This document shows positions 15,529 through 23,961 of a DNA stretch of 64,000 bases, piece by piece. The DNA is from a virus: the IMG/VR virus record IMGVR_UViG_3300043464_001630, positions 1 to 64,000 of that record. One strand, written 5' to 3'. The notes under the pieces were generated by a model, which ran no database searches, was not told the origin of the DNA, and saw only the letters and a list, made by a program, of their open reading frames with translations. Both the position numbers and the translations under genes were made by a program. Each line of letters opens with the position of its first letter. The first letter of the stretch is position 1.

Positions 15529-16404
15529 ATGTTTAAGAACCGTTTGGGTGTTTGTTGTATTACTCTTGGAGAAAAGTCTAACTTCAAGACACTTCAGTTG
15601 AATCGCACAAAAGACTTGTCTAATAAACAAGACAAGATCTTTGATGTTTATCGGCATAATCTAGCTGAACTTTGTAAAGTTCTAAAGTATCTGACTAGTA
15701 AGAATATTCGTCACTATCGAATTTCTTCTAACATGTTTCCTTTGTCTGATCATCCAGACTTCGAACAGTATTGGAATCTGTTCTGTTCTAAAGAAGTGTT
15801 TTGGGTGTATGCCAAAAAAGTAGTCAAAGAATACCTAGACAACGGCGGACGACTGTCTACTCATCCTGATCAGTTCTGTATCATTTCTTCGTTTCGTCAT
15901 GATGTGAATATTAACGGTGTTCGTAATCTAGAGTATCATGCCAAGATGTTTGATATGCTTGGTATTCCCCAGTCACACTTCTGTCCTATTAACATTCATG
16001 TTAGTAATGGCAACAATCCAGAAATCGCCATCGAACAAACGAATCATAATCTGACCAGACTGTCGGACAGTGTCATGAAACGTTTGGTGTTCGAGACAGA
16101 AGACAAGTCATTCTGGAAGTATCAGAATCTCCATAAGCACTTTCCAAACATTCCTATCACACTTGATTATCATCATCGTTTGATTAATAACGATGGAGAA
16201 TCTGAAGAAACTGCACACGAAGTTTGTGCGAGTACATGGAAAGATGTAGTTCCTTTGTTTCATCATAGTGAAGGCAAGGAACATCGTTTGGATCGTGCTC
16301 ATTCTGATTATATCAATAATCTACCACAATGTGCGGTTGGTGTAGATATCGAGATCGAAGCAAAGCAAAAAGATCTTGCAGTTCTTAAACTGATGTTTTC
16401 GTGA
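15529..16404 (+). CDS. uvdE: UV-damage endonuclease UvdE/UVDE
   Basis: A 291-residue TIM-barrel DNA repair enzyme that nicks 5' of UV photoproducts. Family signatures are LGVCCITL, HYRISSNMFPLSDHP, GGRLSTHPDQF, the HDVN...NLEYHAKMFDMLG segment, and TLDYHHRL with metal-binding His. Length matches the family. It has no TAAATA box and its promoter is not obvious. Confidence 0.93.
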   Translation: MFKNRLGVCCITLGEKSNFKTLQLNRTKDLSNKQDKIFDVYRHNLAELCKVLKYLTSKNIRHYRISSNMFPLSDHPDFEQYWNLFCSKEVFWVYAKKVVKEYLDNGGRLSTHPDQFCIISSFRHDVNINGVRNLEYHAKMFDMLGIPQSHFCPINIHVSNGNNPEIAIEQTNHNLTRLSDSVMKRLVFETEDKSFWKYQNLHKHFPNIPITLDYHHRLINNDGESEETAHEVCASTWKDVVPLFHHSEGKEHRLDRAHSDYINNLPQCAVGVDIEIEAKQKDLAVLKLMFS

Positions 16405-16408
16405 AAAA

Positions 16409-16414
16409 TAAATA
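16409..16414 (+). promoter_or_regulatory. late promoter box
   Basis: TAAATA, 5 nt, then the ATG at 16420. Confidence 0.5.
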
Positions 16415-16419
16415 ATTCC

Positions 16420-16497
16420 ATGAAATTAAAAATAATTAGGTGGTTTTGTTTATTTCTTATTGATATCTGCCCGTTTCTTAGAGAAAAGGACTTTTAG
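16420..16497 (+). CDS. very small hydrophobic peptide
   Basis: A 25-residue frame, MKLKIIRWFCLFLIDI and a short tail, preceded by a correctly spaced late box. One membrane segment is likely. The promoter context supports it; the short length limits certainty. Confidence 0.45.
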   Translation: MKLKIIRWFCLFLIDICPFLREKDF

Positions 16498-16579
16498 TGC
16501 TGCATAAAAAATGCGGATTACTAGCCATAAAATTGATTCATAAATATAAAGTGCCTGTCTGGAACCAAATTGATTTTAA

Positions 16580-16852
16580 ATGAATGAAACAGAATTCGAA
16601 CTTCCTTATGACATAGCTGCAAAGTGGATAAATTTTGGAGTAACAGAAATAATTTTTAGATTCGATTTAAAACCACCAAAAGGATATCCGAATTATCCTT
16701 ATTATTGCTTCGTTAAGAAAAATAACAATCGATACTTTAGAAAACATTTGGGATTCTCTTTTGGAAGAATAAAAGGAAATTTTAAATGTCTTAGAATTAA
16801 AATAACAGATTATAAAAAATTAATGGTTTTCCGATTGAAATATGACATCTGA
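16580..16852 (+). CDS. small protein, divergent KYG family member
   Basis: A 90-residue basic protein ending ITDYKKLMVFRLKYDI, which keeps the spacing of the family's C-terminal module but with D for G. The last codons contain the ATG of the next gene (16842), so translation is likely coupled. Function unknown. Confidence 0.55.
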   Translation: MNETEFELPYDIAAKWINFGVTEIIFRFDLKPPKGYPNYPYYCFVKKNNNRYFRKHLGFSFGRIKGNFKCLRIKITDYKKLMVFRLKYDI

Positions 16853-17054
16853 TAATATCAAACCGCCAACTTTACACGAATTGTCTGAGATATTTCACGA
16901 AAAAAAGTTAGGAACACCTTACGGTGATTACTATATACCAGAAAAATGGCACAATTTTTTGGAAGAATGTGGAATCATTCATGCTACTATGGAAAGAGTT
17001 AAAATAGTAGATAAACAAAAATACTTCTTAGCCAAAATCAAATACGGTTTTTAA
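16842..17054 (+). CDS. small protein, KYG C-terminal family
   Basis: A 70-residue protein ending VDKQKYFLAKIKYGF. It starts 11 bases inside the preceding gene. The N-terminal part is unlike other members. Confidence 0.65.
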   Translation: MTSDNIKPPTLHELSEIFHEKKLGTPYGDYYIPEKWHNFLEECGIIHATMERVKIVDKQKYFLAKIKYGF

Positions 17055-17057
17055 ACA

Positions 17058-17063
17058 TAAATA
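17058..17063 (+). promoter_or_regulatory. late promoter box
   Basis: TAAATA, 5 nt, then the ATG at 17069. Confidence 0.55.
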
Positions 17064-17068
17064 GTTAA

Positions 17069-17998
17069 ATGAACTATTCATTTGGTTGTGAGCCAGACAG
17101 TCACGATGAACGTGATTATCGTTTAAAGTCTGTTTTAGATCCTGTCTTTAAAGATTCTGTGGATCTAACTCACGATCCACAAACCAGATGGTGGATTGGT
17201 GAAGCGCACGATCAAGGTACATTGGGATCATGTACAGCATTTGCCACAAATGACATGGTTCGTTATGTTCGTTATAAGACGAAACTATCTAGTTGGCCTA
17301 CTTCACAGTTGTTTACTTATTATGCAACTAGAAAATTACGCGGATCAACTGAGGAAGATTCTGGAGCTACTGCCAGAGAAGCACTAAAAGCTACTGTTGA
17401 TTATGGTGTTACTAAGAACGAATTATGGCCGTATGACATAGCTAAGTTCAAAGAAGAACCACCTAAAGAAGCATGGGTTGATGCAGAAAAGCATCAGTCT
17501 CTTTCTTATTTTCGTTTAGATCAAACTGAAGATGATATAATTGGATGTTTATCCGATGGATATCCATTTATCTTTGGAATGAAGATATATCAATCTTTCT
17601 TTAATTATAAAGAATCAGCTATGTTTGATGTAGTAATGCCATTTCCAAAACCCACAAAAGAAAAGTATTATGGTGGGCATTGTATGTTAGCAGTAGGTTA
17701 CTACAAACAAAACGGAAAATACATTATTATAATCAGAAATTCTTGGGGAGTTGAGTTTTGTAGCTCTGGATATATCCATGCTCCTCTGGATTTGTTATTA
17801 GATTCTAATTTCTGTTTTGATTTGTGGACGCTTCGTACTTCAGAAGACGAAAGACCAAAACAGGAACCGATCAAGCCAACAGTCTTTGTAGAACCACCAC
17901 TACCTCCAGAACCTGTTGTTCCGTTGTGGAAAAGTAAGAACTTCTATTTCTTGCTTGGATTTGGAGTTCTTGTGCTTCTCTTTTTGTTGTTGAAGTAA
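17069..17998 (+). CDS. papain-family (C1A) cysteine protease with C-terminal membrane anchor
   Basis: A 309-residue protein. The catalytic Cys is in HDQGTLGSCTAFA (about residue 52), the His in GGHCMLAVGYY, and the Asn in IIIRNSWG, all in the C1A order. There is no long propeptide or N-terminal signal. After the domain comes a Pro-rich linker and a C-terminal transmembrane helix (NFYFLLGFGVLVLLFLLLK). The late box suggests it is made late, so it may be a virion or lysis-time enzyme. Confidence 0.88.
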   Translation: MNYSFGCEPDSHDERDYRLKSVLDPVFKDSVDLTHDPQTRWWIGEAHDQGTLGSCTAFATNDMVRYVRYKTKLSSWPTSQLFTYYATRKLRGSTEEDSGATAREALKATVDYGVTKNELWPYDIAKFKEEPPKEAWVDAEKHQSLSYFRLDQTEDDIIGCLSDGYPFIFGMKIYQSFFNYKESAMFDVVMPFPKPTKEKYYGGHCMLAVGYYKQNGKYIIIIRNSWGVEFCSSGYIHAPLDLLLDSNFCFDLWTLRTSEDERPKQEPIKPTVFVEPPLPPEPVVPLWKSKNFYFLLGFGVLVLLFLLLK

Positions 17999-18040
17999 AA
18001 AGTTCTTGATCATCTGTTGTGTGTGTTCTAGAGTCGTAGC

Positions 18041-18259
18041 ATGGAATCCATGCACAGAAACGAAGCTGTCATTGTCGAGAAAGATGGAAGGAAGTACGCA
18101 TTTTTGCCTCTTACCATATTTAACGACATGCCGATAAAGGACAGAGACGAGAAAATTTTAGAACAATTTGGTCTCAAAGATTTGATTTGTAGTAAATCTC
18201 TGTACGAAATCGTTGACGAAAAGAAGCTAATGTTAGCTAAAATCAAATATGAAATTTAA
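18041..18259 (+). CDS. small protein, KYG C-terminal family
   Basis: A 72-residue protein ending VDEKKLMLAKIKYEI, the shared module with E for G. Its last codons contain the ATG of the 18249 gene. Upstream there is no TAAATA or CTAAAG box, so it is probably read through from upstream. Confidence 0.6.
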   Translation: MESMHRNEAVIVEKDGRKYAFLPLTIFNDMPIKDRDEKILEQFGLKDLICSKSLYEIVDEKKLMLAKIKYEI

Positions 18260-18410
18260 TCACGAATGGTTTAGCGAAAGAACGGAAAATTTCTGCTTTT
18301 GGTTATTCGAACTTTTTGTGAATTTTCTTATTTTCTTTATGAAGATAACTGCTAAAATAATGCTCTTCATTTTAGCATGTCAAATGATTTACGTGTTTTT
18401 TAAATGGTGA
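18249..18410 (+). CDS. small membrane protein
   Basis: A 53-residue frame starting within the end of the 18041 gene and ending 7 bases into the 18404 gene. It has a long hydrophobic stretch (CFWLFELFVNFLIFFM, then IMLFILACQMIYVFF). The tight overlaps on both sides support it as a real gene. Confidence 0.6.
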   Translation: MKFNHEWFSERTENFCFWLFELFVNFLIFFMKITAKIMLFILACQMIYVFFKW

Positions 18411-18595
18411 TGGAACTAGAAACAATACAAATTACAGATGAAACCTTAAAAAGATTACATCGCCTTGGCGTGGTAAATTGGTTTGAACTGGGTTTACGAT
18501 TTTCTGAAAAGAATACTTGGAAAGGTGAGTTTTGGATTTTGGATGTAACGAACAAAGAGAAATACTTTTTGGCAAAAATACATTATGGATTTTAA
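18404..18595 (+). CDS. small protein, KYG C-terminal family
   Basis: A 63-residue protein (or 61 from the second Met) ending TNKEKYFLAKIHYGF. The codons for HYGF contain the ATG of the 18585 gene. Function unknown. Confidence 0.65.
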   Translation: MVMELETIQITDETLKRLHRLGVVNWFELGLRFSEKNTWKGEFWILDVTNKEKYFLAKIHYGF

Positions 18596-18815
18596 AATCA
18601 ACAAAAGACTTAGAATAAAGATTAACGTTAATAAGTTACTCGAACTGAAAAACGAAACAAATTACGAATATCTTTATCAGTTTTTATCGGAATTTTGTAA
18701 AAATTCGGGCTTGAAAAGAACTTCCGTTCAATTCAAAAACGGCAAGCGACTTTACTATTTCCAAATCCTAGACAAGCATAAATACTTTCTAGCTAAAATT
18801 AATTATGGAATCTGA
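18585..18815 (+). CDS. small protein, KYG C-terminal family
   Basis: A 76-residue basic protein ending LDKHKYFLAKINYGI, with the ATG of the next gene inside the last codons. It is one link in a chain of overlapping genes from 18041 to 19254. Confidence 0.65.
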   Translation: MDFKINKRLRIKINVNKLLELKNETNYEYLYQFLSEFCKNSGLKRTSVQFKNGKRLYYFQILDKHKYFLAKINYGI

Positions 18816-19254
18816 TCTCGAAGAGAATTATAAAAAGAATGCTTTCATTCATGCCATCAAAACTGGAAAAGTTCCCGCTCGTTCTGGTTTAGGTTCCAGA
18901 CTTTATTTGTTGGCTGGATTCAGTCATGATCGTGTTCCCTACTGTACACTAGAAAATTGTGATTTTCCCAAAGAATATCCAGATAAGACAAATTTAACAA
19001 AACGATTAGCTTATAATAGATATGTTTATAGCATAAAAGAATCATCATTTGATGATGCCATTTCTTCGAAAGACATGCGGAACGTATTTGATAAGTATCT
19101 GAAGGATTATGAAATAATTCATCACTGGAATTATATATTTGTTTATTTCGATCCGACGAATATGCCTTCGTGGGCGGTTCTGGATAATGATTTAAAACTT
19201 AAATATCCGAATAATCATAGAGTTGACAAACGTGGATTTGTGTATTATAAATAG
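18805..19254 (+). CDS. hypothetical protein
   Basis: 149 residues, starting inside the preceding gene. It lacks the KYG module. The sequence (AGFSHDRVPYCTLENC, and WNYIFVYFDPTNMPSWAVLD near the end) matches no family I recognise. Confidence 0.65.
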   Translation: MESDLEENYKKNAFIHAIKTGKVPARSGLGSRLYLLAGFSHDRVPYCTLENCDFPKEYPDKTNLTKRLAYNRYVYSIKESSFDDAISSKDMRNVFDKYLKDYEIIHHWNYIFVYFDPTNMPSWAVLDNDLKLKYPNNHRVDKRGFVYYK

Positions 19255-19257
19255 GCG

Positions 19258-19590
19258 ATGTCATATAATTTATCGTCCGCCACTAACAATTCAGCAGCAT
19301 TACAAAATGCATTGAATTCAATTTCTAATATTTCTAATGCTAGTGTTGGTAATGTACCTTTCATTACAAACAACACTTCTACGAATGCATCGTATTCATT
19401 TCCATCGAGTTTATCTCCTGTATTTAAAATGGAATTTTATAAATCAGAAAATGGCGGATTCGTTTTAAATCTTATCAAACCAAATGTAGATACATACTCA
19501 GAAAAAGCTAAATTATTCACTCTAAAGGATGTGGAGAACATCGGAAGAGATATACAGAATATCCTGTTAGTGGAAATTTTAAAACAGTAA
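19258..19590 (+). CDS. hypothetical Ser/Asn-rich protein
   Basis: 110 residues; the first 50 are rich in Ser, Asn and Ala (SSATNNSAALQNALNS), the rest is an ordinary mixed sequence. It follows the previous gene by 3 bases. Unknown function. Confidence 0.6.
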   Translation: MSYNLSSATNNSAALQNALNSISNISNASVGNVPFITNNTSTNASYSFPSSLSPVFKMEFYKSENGGFVLNLIKPNVDTYSEKAKLFTLKDVENIGRDIQNILLVEILKQ

Positions 19591-19592
19591 TT

Positions 19593-19949
19593 ATGCCAAA
19601 ACTTCCTGATGAAACCATTTACATGAAGGTGGATGGTAAGTTCAAAGCAGTCGGAAAAATCTATGACCGTGACACCATCGGTTATGGTAATTATTTTGTA
19701 TATAGTAACAAATACTCAAAAGGTGTAAGAAAAATATCAGCATCACCTGATCCTGACTTTATCGGTTTAGAATCTGCCATAGAAGAATCTCGTGAGAATT
19801 TAGAAAAAGAAATTATAGACATATTCAATAAAACTCGAAATTCAGGAGAATACATTTTTTATTACAAAGTCTGCGATGACATCATTCAAGCAATCCGAAA
19901 AACTTTTCTTGACAAAAAGAAAGAAATGCTTAATATTATAAACAAATGA
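19593..19949 (+). CDS. hypothetical protein
   Basis: 118 residues with a charged helical C-terminal half. It overlaps the next gene by 4 bases (ATGA). No family recognised. Confidence 0.65.
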   Translation: MPKLPDETIYMKVDGKFKAVGKIYDRDTIGYGNYFVYSNKYSKGVRKISASPDPDFIGLESAIEESRENLEKEIIDIFNKTRNSGEYIFYYKVCDDIIQAIRKTFLDKKKEMLNIINK

Positions 19950-20134
19950 GAAAAAGTTACATTTGCAGTTGTTGCGGTGGAAAAGATTTAAGCTTCGATG
20001 CTTCTGGAAAGTGGAACGAAGCCAAGCAAGAATTCGAGTTTGAACTGAGTTCTTTTTATTTCATAGAAGAAAATCTCACTTATTGTAATGTTTGCGATAA
20101 CTGGACAGATTTTAAAGAAACAGAAGAGGAATAA
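19946..20134 (+). CDS. small two-CxxC zinc-binding protein
   Basis: 62 residues with CSCCGG near the start and CNVCDNW near the end, a plausible zinc ribbon. It overlaps the previous gene by ATGA, so it is translationally coupled. Confidence 0.65.
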   Translation: MRKSYICSCCGGKDLSFDASGKWNEAKQEFEFELSSFYFIEENLTYCNVCDNWTDFKETEEE

Positions 20135-20138
20135 TTAT

Positions 20139-20744
20139 ATGATGCATCGAATCGAATTTCATGGTTACGGCGAAGAGATTATCGTTGGATCTTGTACAGA
20201 AAAAATGTACAAGCACTTCAAAGAAAACGGAATTGACGTTACTGATCACATGTGCGGAAACATGGAAGATGAACTTCCCGAAGAAATCCACGAAGGTTTG
20301 ACAGAAGAAACGAAATACGAGAATGACGAATTTTATCATATTTCGATGCCTCATTTTAATTCGGATGTAATCATGAAGGTTTTCGATGAAAACGAAGTAG
20401 AAGTCTATTCTTCCAGCATGGAGTACAAAACGGGAGATCTCTGGAATAGTGAGTGTATCGAAGAAACTGTTTTTAGTGATTTCGATTCACCCTATATCAT
20501 GGTAGGTCGTGAGTTTTGCAAAGGTTATCAAGCAGAATATATTTTAGAATTGAAAGAAGGAAAAAAATTTGATCCATCTAAACTTACGATTCTCTTCGAA
20601 GATGTGGATGAAATGATCGAAATCATTACAGGACTGAAATATGATGATGTTGAATTAGAATGTACTGGAGAACTTTCTACTATAGGAAAATCCGCCTGTT
20701 GGTTCATTCGTGACACAGAAACAAACGAAGAAACTTATTACTGA
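20139..20744 (+). CDS. hypothetical acidic protein
   Basis: About 200 residues from the MMHRIEFHGYGEE start; an earlier in-frame ATG at 20088 lies inside the previous gene and is less likely. Strongly acidic, with no recognised motif. It abuts the 20744 gene (TGATG). Confidence 0.65.
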   Translation: MMHRIEFHGYGEEIIVGSCTEKMYKHFKENGIDVTDHMCGNMEDELPEEIHEGLTEETKYENDEFYHISMPHFNSDVIMKVFDENEVEVYSSSMEYKTGDLWNSECIEETVFSDFDSPYIMVGREFCKGYQAEYILELKEGKKFDPSKLTILFEDVDEMIEIITGLKYDDVELECTGELSTIGKSACWFIRDTETNEETYY

Positions 20745-21046
20745 TGAGTAGCAGACAAGTGATTCTAAACAAAAGTGAAGTTGTGAATTTGTTTTCTAAA
20801 CTAGAAACTGATCACAAATTCAATAACATGGACGAATATATAAATCACATGAAAAATGTTCATGGTTTGTCTCCTTATAAAAAAGATATCAGAAAATGTG
20901 TATACACTTTTTATGGATTAGGAGAAGGCGAAAACAAAATGAATCATTATTCTATCAAGAAAGAAGGTTTATTCACAGAAAGATATCGCTATTATATTGT
21001 TAATAAACAAAAATGGTTTCTCACTAAAATTAATTACGGATTATGA
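20744..21046 (+). CDS. small protein, KYG C-terminal family
   Basis: 100 residues ending VNKQKWFLTKINYGL; one of the longer members, with a basic N-terminal half. It overlaps the next gene by 4 bases. Confidence 0.65.
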   Translation: MSSRQVILNKSEVVNLFSKLETDHKFNNMDEYINHMKNVHGLSPYKKDIRKCVYTFYGLGEGENKMNHYSIKKEGLFTERYRYYIVNKQKWFLTKINYGL

Positions 21047-21210
21047 AAAGCGAAAAGACTTCCAATCTAGATATTGATCTGAGTTCTCTAGATAAAGAAC
21101 AGTTGATAACTCTCATTCTTTATGCTCACAAGCGAGATATTACATTCAATCAAGCATTCGTAGAAATCTTGGAGAAAATAGTAGAACACAACGAAAATCA
21201 AAATGGCTAA
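21043..21210 (+). CDS. small phage protein
   Basis: 55 residues with the pattern DLSSLDKEQLITLILYAHKRDIT and on to EILEKIVEHN, typical of short regulatory or structural phage peptides with a Leu-rich helix. It overlaps neighbours on both sides (4 and 8 bases). Confidence 0.65.
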   Translation: MKSEKTSNLDIDLSSLDKEQLITLILYAHKRDITFNQAFVEILEKIVEHNENQNG

Positions 21211-21427
21211 ATTTATACAACTTCCAGTTTACGAGCATCCTTACAGAAAATACTGTCCAGTAGATAAACAATTAATTAATGTCAATTATATTATAAGAGT
21301 GTATAATTCAAACAATTACGAGTATGATAGCGACACGTTTATAGAAACAACTCGTCAATTTAATGTTAACGAGCCGTTAAGAATTGCTCTGAATTATGAT
21401 GAAGTTGTGAAAATCATCAACTCGTGA
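21203..21427 (+). CDS. hypothetical protein
   Basis: 74 residues, no recognised motif. Its start lies in the last codons of the preceding gene and it overlaps the GTG start of the next. Confidence 0.6.
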   Translation: MAKFIQLPVYEHPYRKYCPVDKQLINVNYIIRVYNSNNYEYDSDTFIETTRQFNVNEPLRIALNYDEVVKIINS

Positions 21428-21741
21428 ACTTGAAAGATCCAGAAAATACCACACTATTAGTAGTAGGTTGGAATATTGACAGAATTATTTTAAATCTAAA
21501 AACATCTCCGTATCCTGCTGTTTCTTTAAGAAAAATCGGATTAAAGAGTTTAAATTTTAGAAAAAGAAAGCCAAAATTCAAATCAGACATCGCAGTTTCT
21601 TATTTAAAACAAAGAAACGAGGTATTAGATCTTCGAGTAACTACTGATAAAAACGATCCGCTTTACGAATGGTGGTACACAGTCTATGAGATAACAGACA
21701 AACCTAAATTCTTCTTAGCAAGAATTAAACTTGGTTTTTAG
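21424..21741 (+). CDS. small protein, KYG C-terminal family
   Basis: 105 residues from a GTG start that overlaps the previous stop (GTGA). It ends ITDKPKFFLARIKLGF. Its stop abuts the stop of the convergent 21742-22323 gene. Confidence 0.62.
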   Translation: MNLKDPENTTLLVVGWNIDRIILNLKTSPYPAVSLRKIGLKSLNFRKRKPKFKSDIAVSYLKQRNEVLDLRVTTDKNDPLYEWWYTVYEITDKPKFFLARIKLGF

Positions 21742-22323
21742 TTATTTCGTCTTCACATCTTCAAATTCCAGAATAGCATTCAACACATCTAACCATGTGT
21801 CGTTTTCGTTTTTTCTGGATTCTTTGATGATTTTGGATAATATATTGTTCTCTTCTAGATTCGTGGATCGGCACATTAACGAATTTGCCATGTAATCCAT
21901 GATTTCGGTTTCGGTTCCGCCACATTCAATAGCCATTTTAATTAAACTTAACTTGGCTATTTCTACGTTTTCTATTGTTGGTTCTTGATCCATACCTACT
22001 ACATATAGTAGATTTTTTCTAACCTGTAATTTATCCAGTAACATTTTGGGTAAATTATGATAATCCTTAGAAAGTAATAAAATTTTGGCATATTCTTTCG
22101 GAATATTCCATTTATAATCTTTATTTTGCACTAGCCAGTCTACGGCTAATTTATAACCTTCTGTGTTATATACGAGATACCATTCTATTTCTTCTATGGT
22201 TGGTATCTTTTCTATTGTGTCAAGGTAAGCTCTTTTGATGTAAAAAGACTCATCTTCGTTTGCGTTTACCTTATTTGTTACTAAGAACGAACAAGCCAGA
22301 AAGAAACAGATAAACTTTCTCAC
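21742..22323 (-). CDS. secreted DUF1549-like N-domain protein
   Basis: 193 residues from GTG. An N-terminal signal peptide (RKFICFFLACSFLV) precedes FYIKRAYLDTIEKIPTIEE, which resembles the R-x-Y-L-D ... P-T-x-E-E start of DUF1549, a Planctomycetota protein domain often encoded beside DUF1501. Only this part is recognisable. A truncated paralogue lies at 12476-12616. The similarity is by eye and moderate. Confidence 0.6.
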   Translation of the reverse strand: MRKFICFFLACSFLVTNKVNANEDESFYIKRAYLDTIEKIPTIEEIEWYLVYNTEGYKLAVDWLVQNKDYKWNIPKEYAKILLLSKDYHNLPKMLLDKLQVRKNLLYVVGMDQEPTIENVEIAKLSLIKMAIECGGTETEIMDYMANSLMCRSTNLEENNILSKIIKESRKNENDTWLDVLNAILEFEDVKTK

Positions 22324-22328
22324 CTAAG

Positions 22329-22334
22329 TATTTA
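22329..22334 (-). promoter_or_regulatory. late promoter box
   Basis: TAAATA on the minus strand, 5 nt before the GTG at 22323. Confidence 0.5.
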
Positions 22335-22395
22335 TCTTAAAACGGGTTACGGAACTTAAATTCTACCTTTTATCTCTGTGAAAGAAAAAAATTTC

Positions 22396-22426
22396 TAAAG
22401 AAATCCGAGGGATCTACCGATTACTT
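22396..22426 (+). promoter_or_regulatory. CTAAAG/CGAT promoter
   Basis: CTAAAG, 14 nt, TACCGATTACTT; about 30 bases before the ATG at 22455. It is the leftmost copy of this class. Confidence 0.6.
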
Positions 22427-22454
22427 CTATGTACGAGTAAACCACCGAAATCAC

Positions 22455-22811
22455 ATGAAAAAAGACATCGAAAAAGAAATGACCCGACTTGCCTTCAAAC
22501 TGGCAGAATCTATCATCACACGGAACATTATTGATCACAAAGGTCTAGTTCATAAGAATACTCCATACGTTCAAGACATTGACGAAGAAGTTCTCGCAGA
22601 AGTACCAAAAATGTGGGGTCGTGATGCCGCACTTCATGACATTGAACTTTTCAACGACATTCTCTGTAATGTTATCGAAAAGCGACTGGATTGGTATCAT
22701 GCAGAAGGATTTACAGAAGAACTAGAAGATTGTTATCGTTTCTTCTCAAACGAAGAAATCAAAGAAAAAAACGACGAACTTTACGGAGACGACAACTACA
22801 GTCAGGACTAA
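22455..22811 (+). CDS. hypothetical acidic protein
   Basis: 118 residues, acidic and helical, no recognised family. First gene after the leftmost CTAAAG-type promoter. Confidence 0.65.
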   Translation: MKKDIEKEMTRLAFKLAESIITRNIIDHKGLVHKNTPYVQDIDEEVLAEVPKMWGRDAALHDIELFNDILCNVIEKRLDWYHAEGFTEELEDCYRFFSNEEIKEKNDELYGDDNYSQD

Positions 22812-22812
22812 T

Positions 22813-23130
22813 ATGCACAAAATTCTATTAGAATCTAAAAAGTTTGATAATTATTATGCGATTTTTATTAGCCGCGAATCTAGTTCTTTTTTTGGTGATT
22901 ATCTTTCAACTAAAGAGTGGCGCACCAATTATGGAATACGCATTATTGATGCCGAGTTTCAACAAGATTTGTCGTGCATTTTGATTCCAAATAAACTGGA
23001 TTATAAACTATTCGAAGCCGATCTTTTAAATTTTAAGAGAACACATAAAAATAAAGCGGTAAAGAATTCACAGTTTTGGGGGCAGAATAATGTCGGATAC
23101 GAAAATAAGCATTGGACATTTTTCATATGA
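22813..23130 (+). CDS. hypothetical protein
   Basis: 105 residues, one base after the previous gene and overlapping the next by ATGA. No motif recognised. Confidence 0.65.
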   Translation: MHKILLESKKFDNYYAIFISRESSSFFGDYLSTKEWRTNYGIRIIDAEFQQDLSCILIPNKLDYKLFEADLLNFKRTHKNKAVKNSQFWGQNNVGYENKHWTFFI

Positions 23131-23360
23131 CAAAAGAAAACACGGTAGTTATCAGAATGGAGAATTTCGATAAGGCTTATAGGAAGTTTTTGATCAACTA
23201 CAGAATCCACCGTTCTACGAAGCAAGTAACGCCTGTAGCGTTCGAGACATACCTTGGCATAGTCCATGTAGCGGATTGGAGAAATGAGGACGTTTTTCGT
23301 GAATATAGAATCGCCAATAAAGAACGGTTCGATTACGGCAAAGTTAAATTCGGATTGTGA
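23127..23360 (+). CDS. small protein, KYG family (divergent)
   Basis: 77 residues from the ATG that overlaps the previous stop. The end, IANKERFDYGKVKFGL, is a loose match to the shared module. Confidence 0.55.
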   Translation: MTKENTVVIRMENFDKAYRKFLINYRIHRSTKQVTPVAFETYLGIVHVADWRNEDVFREYRIANKERFDYGKVKFGL

Positions 23361-23437
23361 ATAAGAAACTTATCCAATAAAATCACGAGTTTATTAAATT
23401 TGCGATTTTCTGATAAACTTTTGTTTTTAAAATTTGC

Positions 23438-23466
23438 TTGACATAGTTATTTTAATAATGTATAAT
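23438..23466 (+). promoter_or_regulatory. consensus sigma70 promoter
   Basis: TTGACA (23438-23443), exactly 17 nt, TATAAT (23461-23466); 19 bases before the ATG at 23486. Confidence 0.8.
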
Positions 23467-23485
23467 ACATTTATTAGTAATTAAA

Positions 23486-23746
23486 ATGTTTAATTTAACT
23501 TTATTAAAAGATATTAATCTAACAAAAGAAGGTTTAATAGTAAATTATGGTACAGTAGAACAAACTAATATTAAAGTAGATATTATTATAAGTGACAATA
23601 CATTAAAGTTATCTTATTACGATATTAATGGTATTTACAATGTAAATAAAACATCATTACATAAATACACATTTTTACGTAAATTCGGCAGTGATGAAAT
23701 TATTGGAATATTACCACTTGACAGTGATTGGTACTTATGTTGGTGA
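23486..23746 (+). CDS. hypothetical protein
   Basis: 86 residues with alternating beta-type sequence (VDIIISDNTLKLSYYDINGIY). It is the first gene after a consensus sigma70 promoter and probably heads a unit with the two KYG-family genes that follow. Confidence 0.65.
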   Translation: MFNLTLLKDINLTKEGLIVNYGTVEQTNIKVDIIISDNTLKLSYYDINGIYNVNKTSLHKYTFLRKFGSDEIIGILPLDSDWYLCW

Positions 23747-23752
23747 CATTAT

Positions 23753-23959
23753 ATGTTTGTAAGACTTACAGAAAAAAGTTTGCTGAAAATGATCGAAGTT
23801 TATTCTAGTGATGAAGCTTTAGGAATAAAATATGATTGCGGAGTTGAACATTATGAAATAATCGACGAGAAAGTGTTCTTTTTGGCAGTGATTACTCACG
23901 AACTAGAATTCAGCGAAATTTATTACGAATCTAGAAGATGGAAACCGATTAATTCTTAA
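23753..23959 (+). CDS. small protein, KYG family, extended type
   Basis: 68 residues: LGIKYDCGVEHYEIIDEKVF then FLAVITHELEF and a 14-residue tail. It resembles the next gene closely enough to be a tandem duplicate. Confidence 0.65.
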   Translation: MFVRLTEKSLLKMIEVYSSDEALGIKYDCGVEHYEIIDEKVFFLAVITHELEFSEIYYESRRWKPINS

Positions 23960-23961
23960 AA

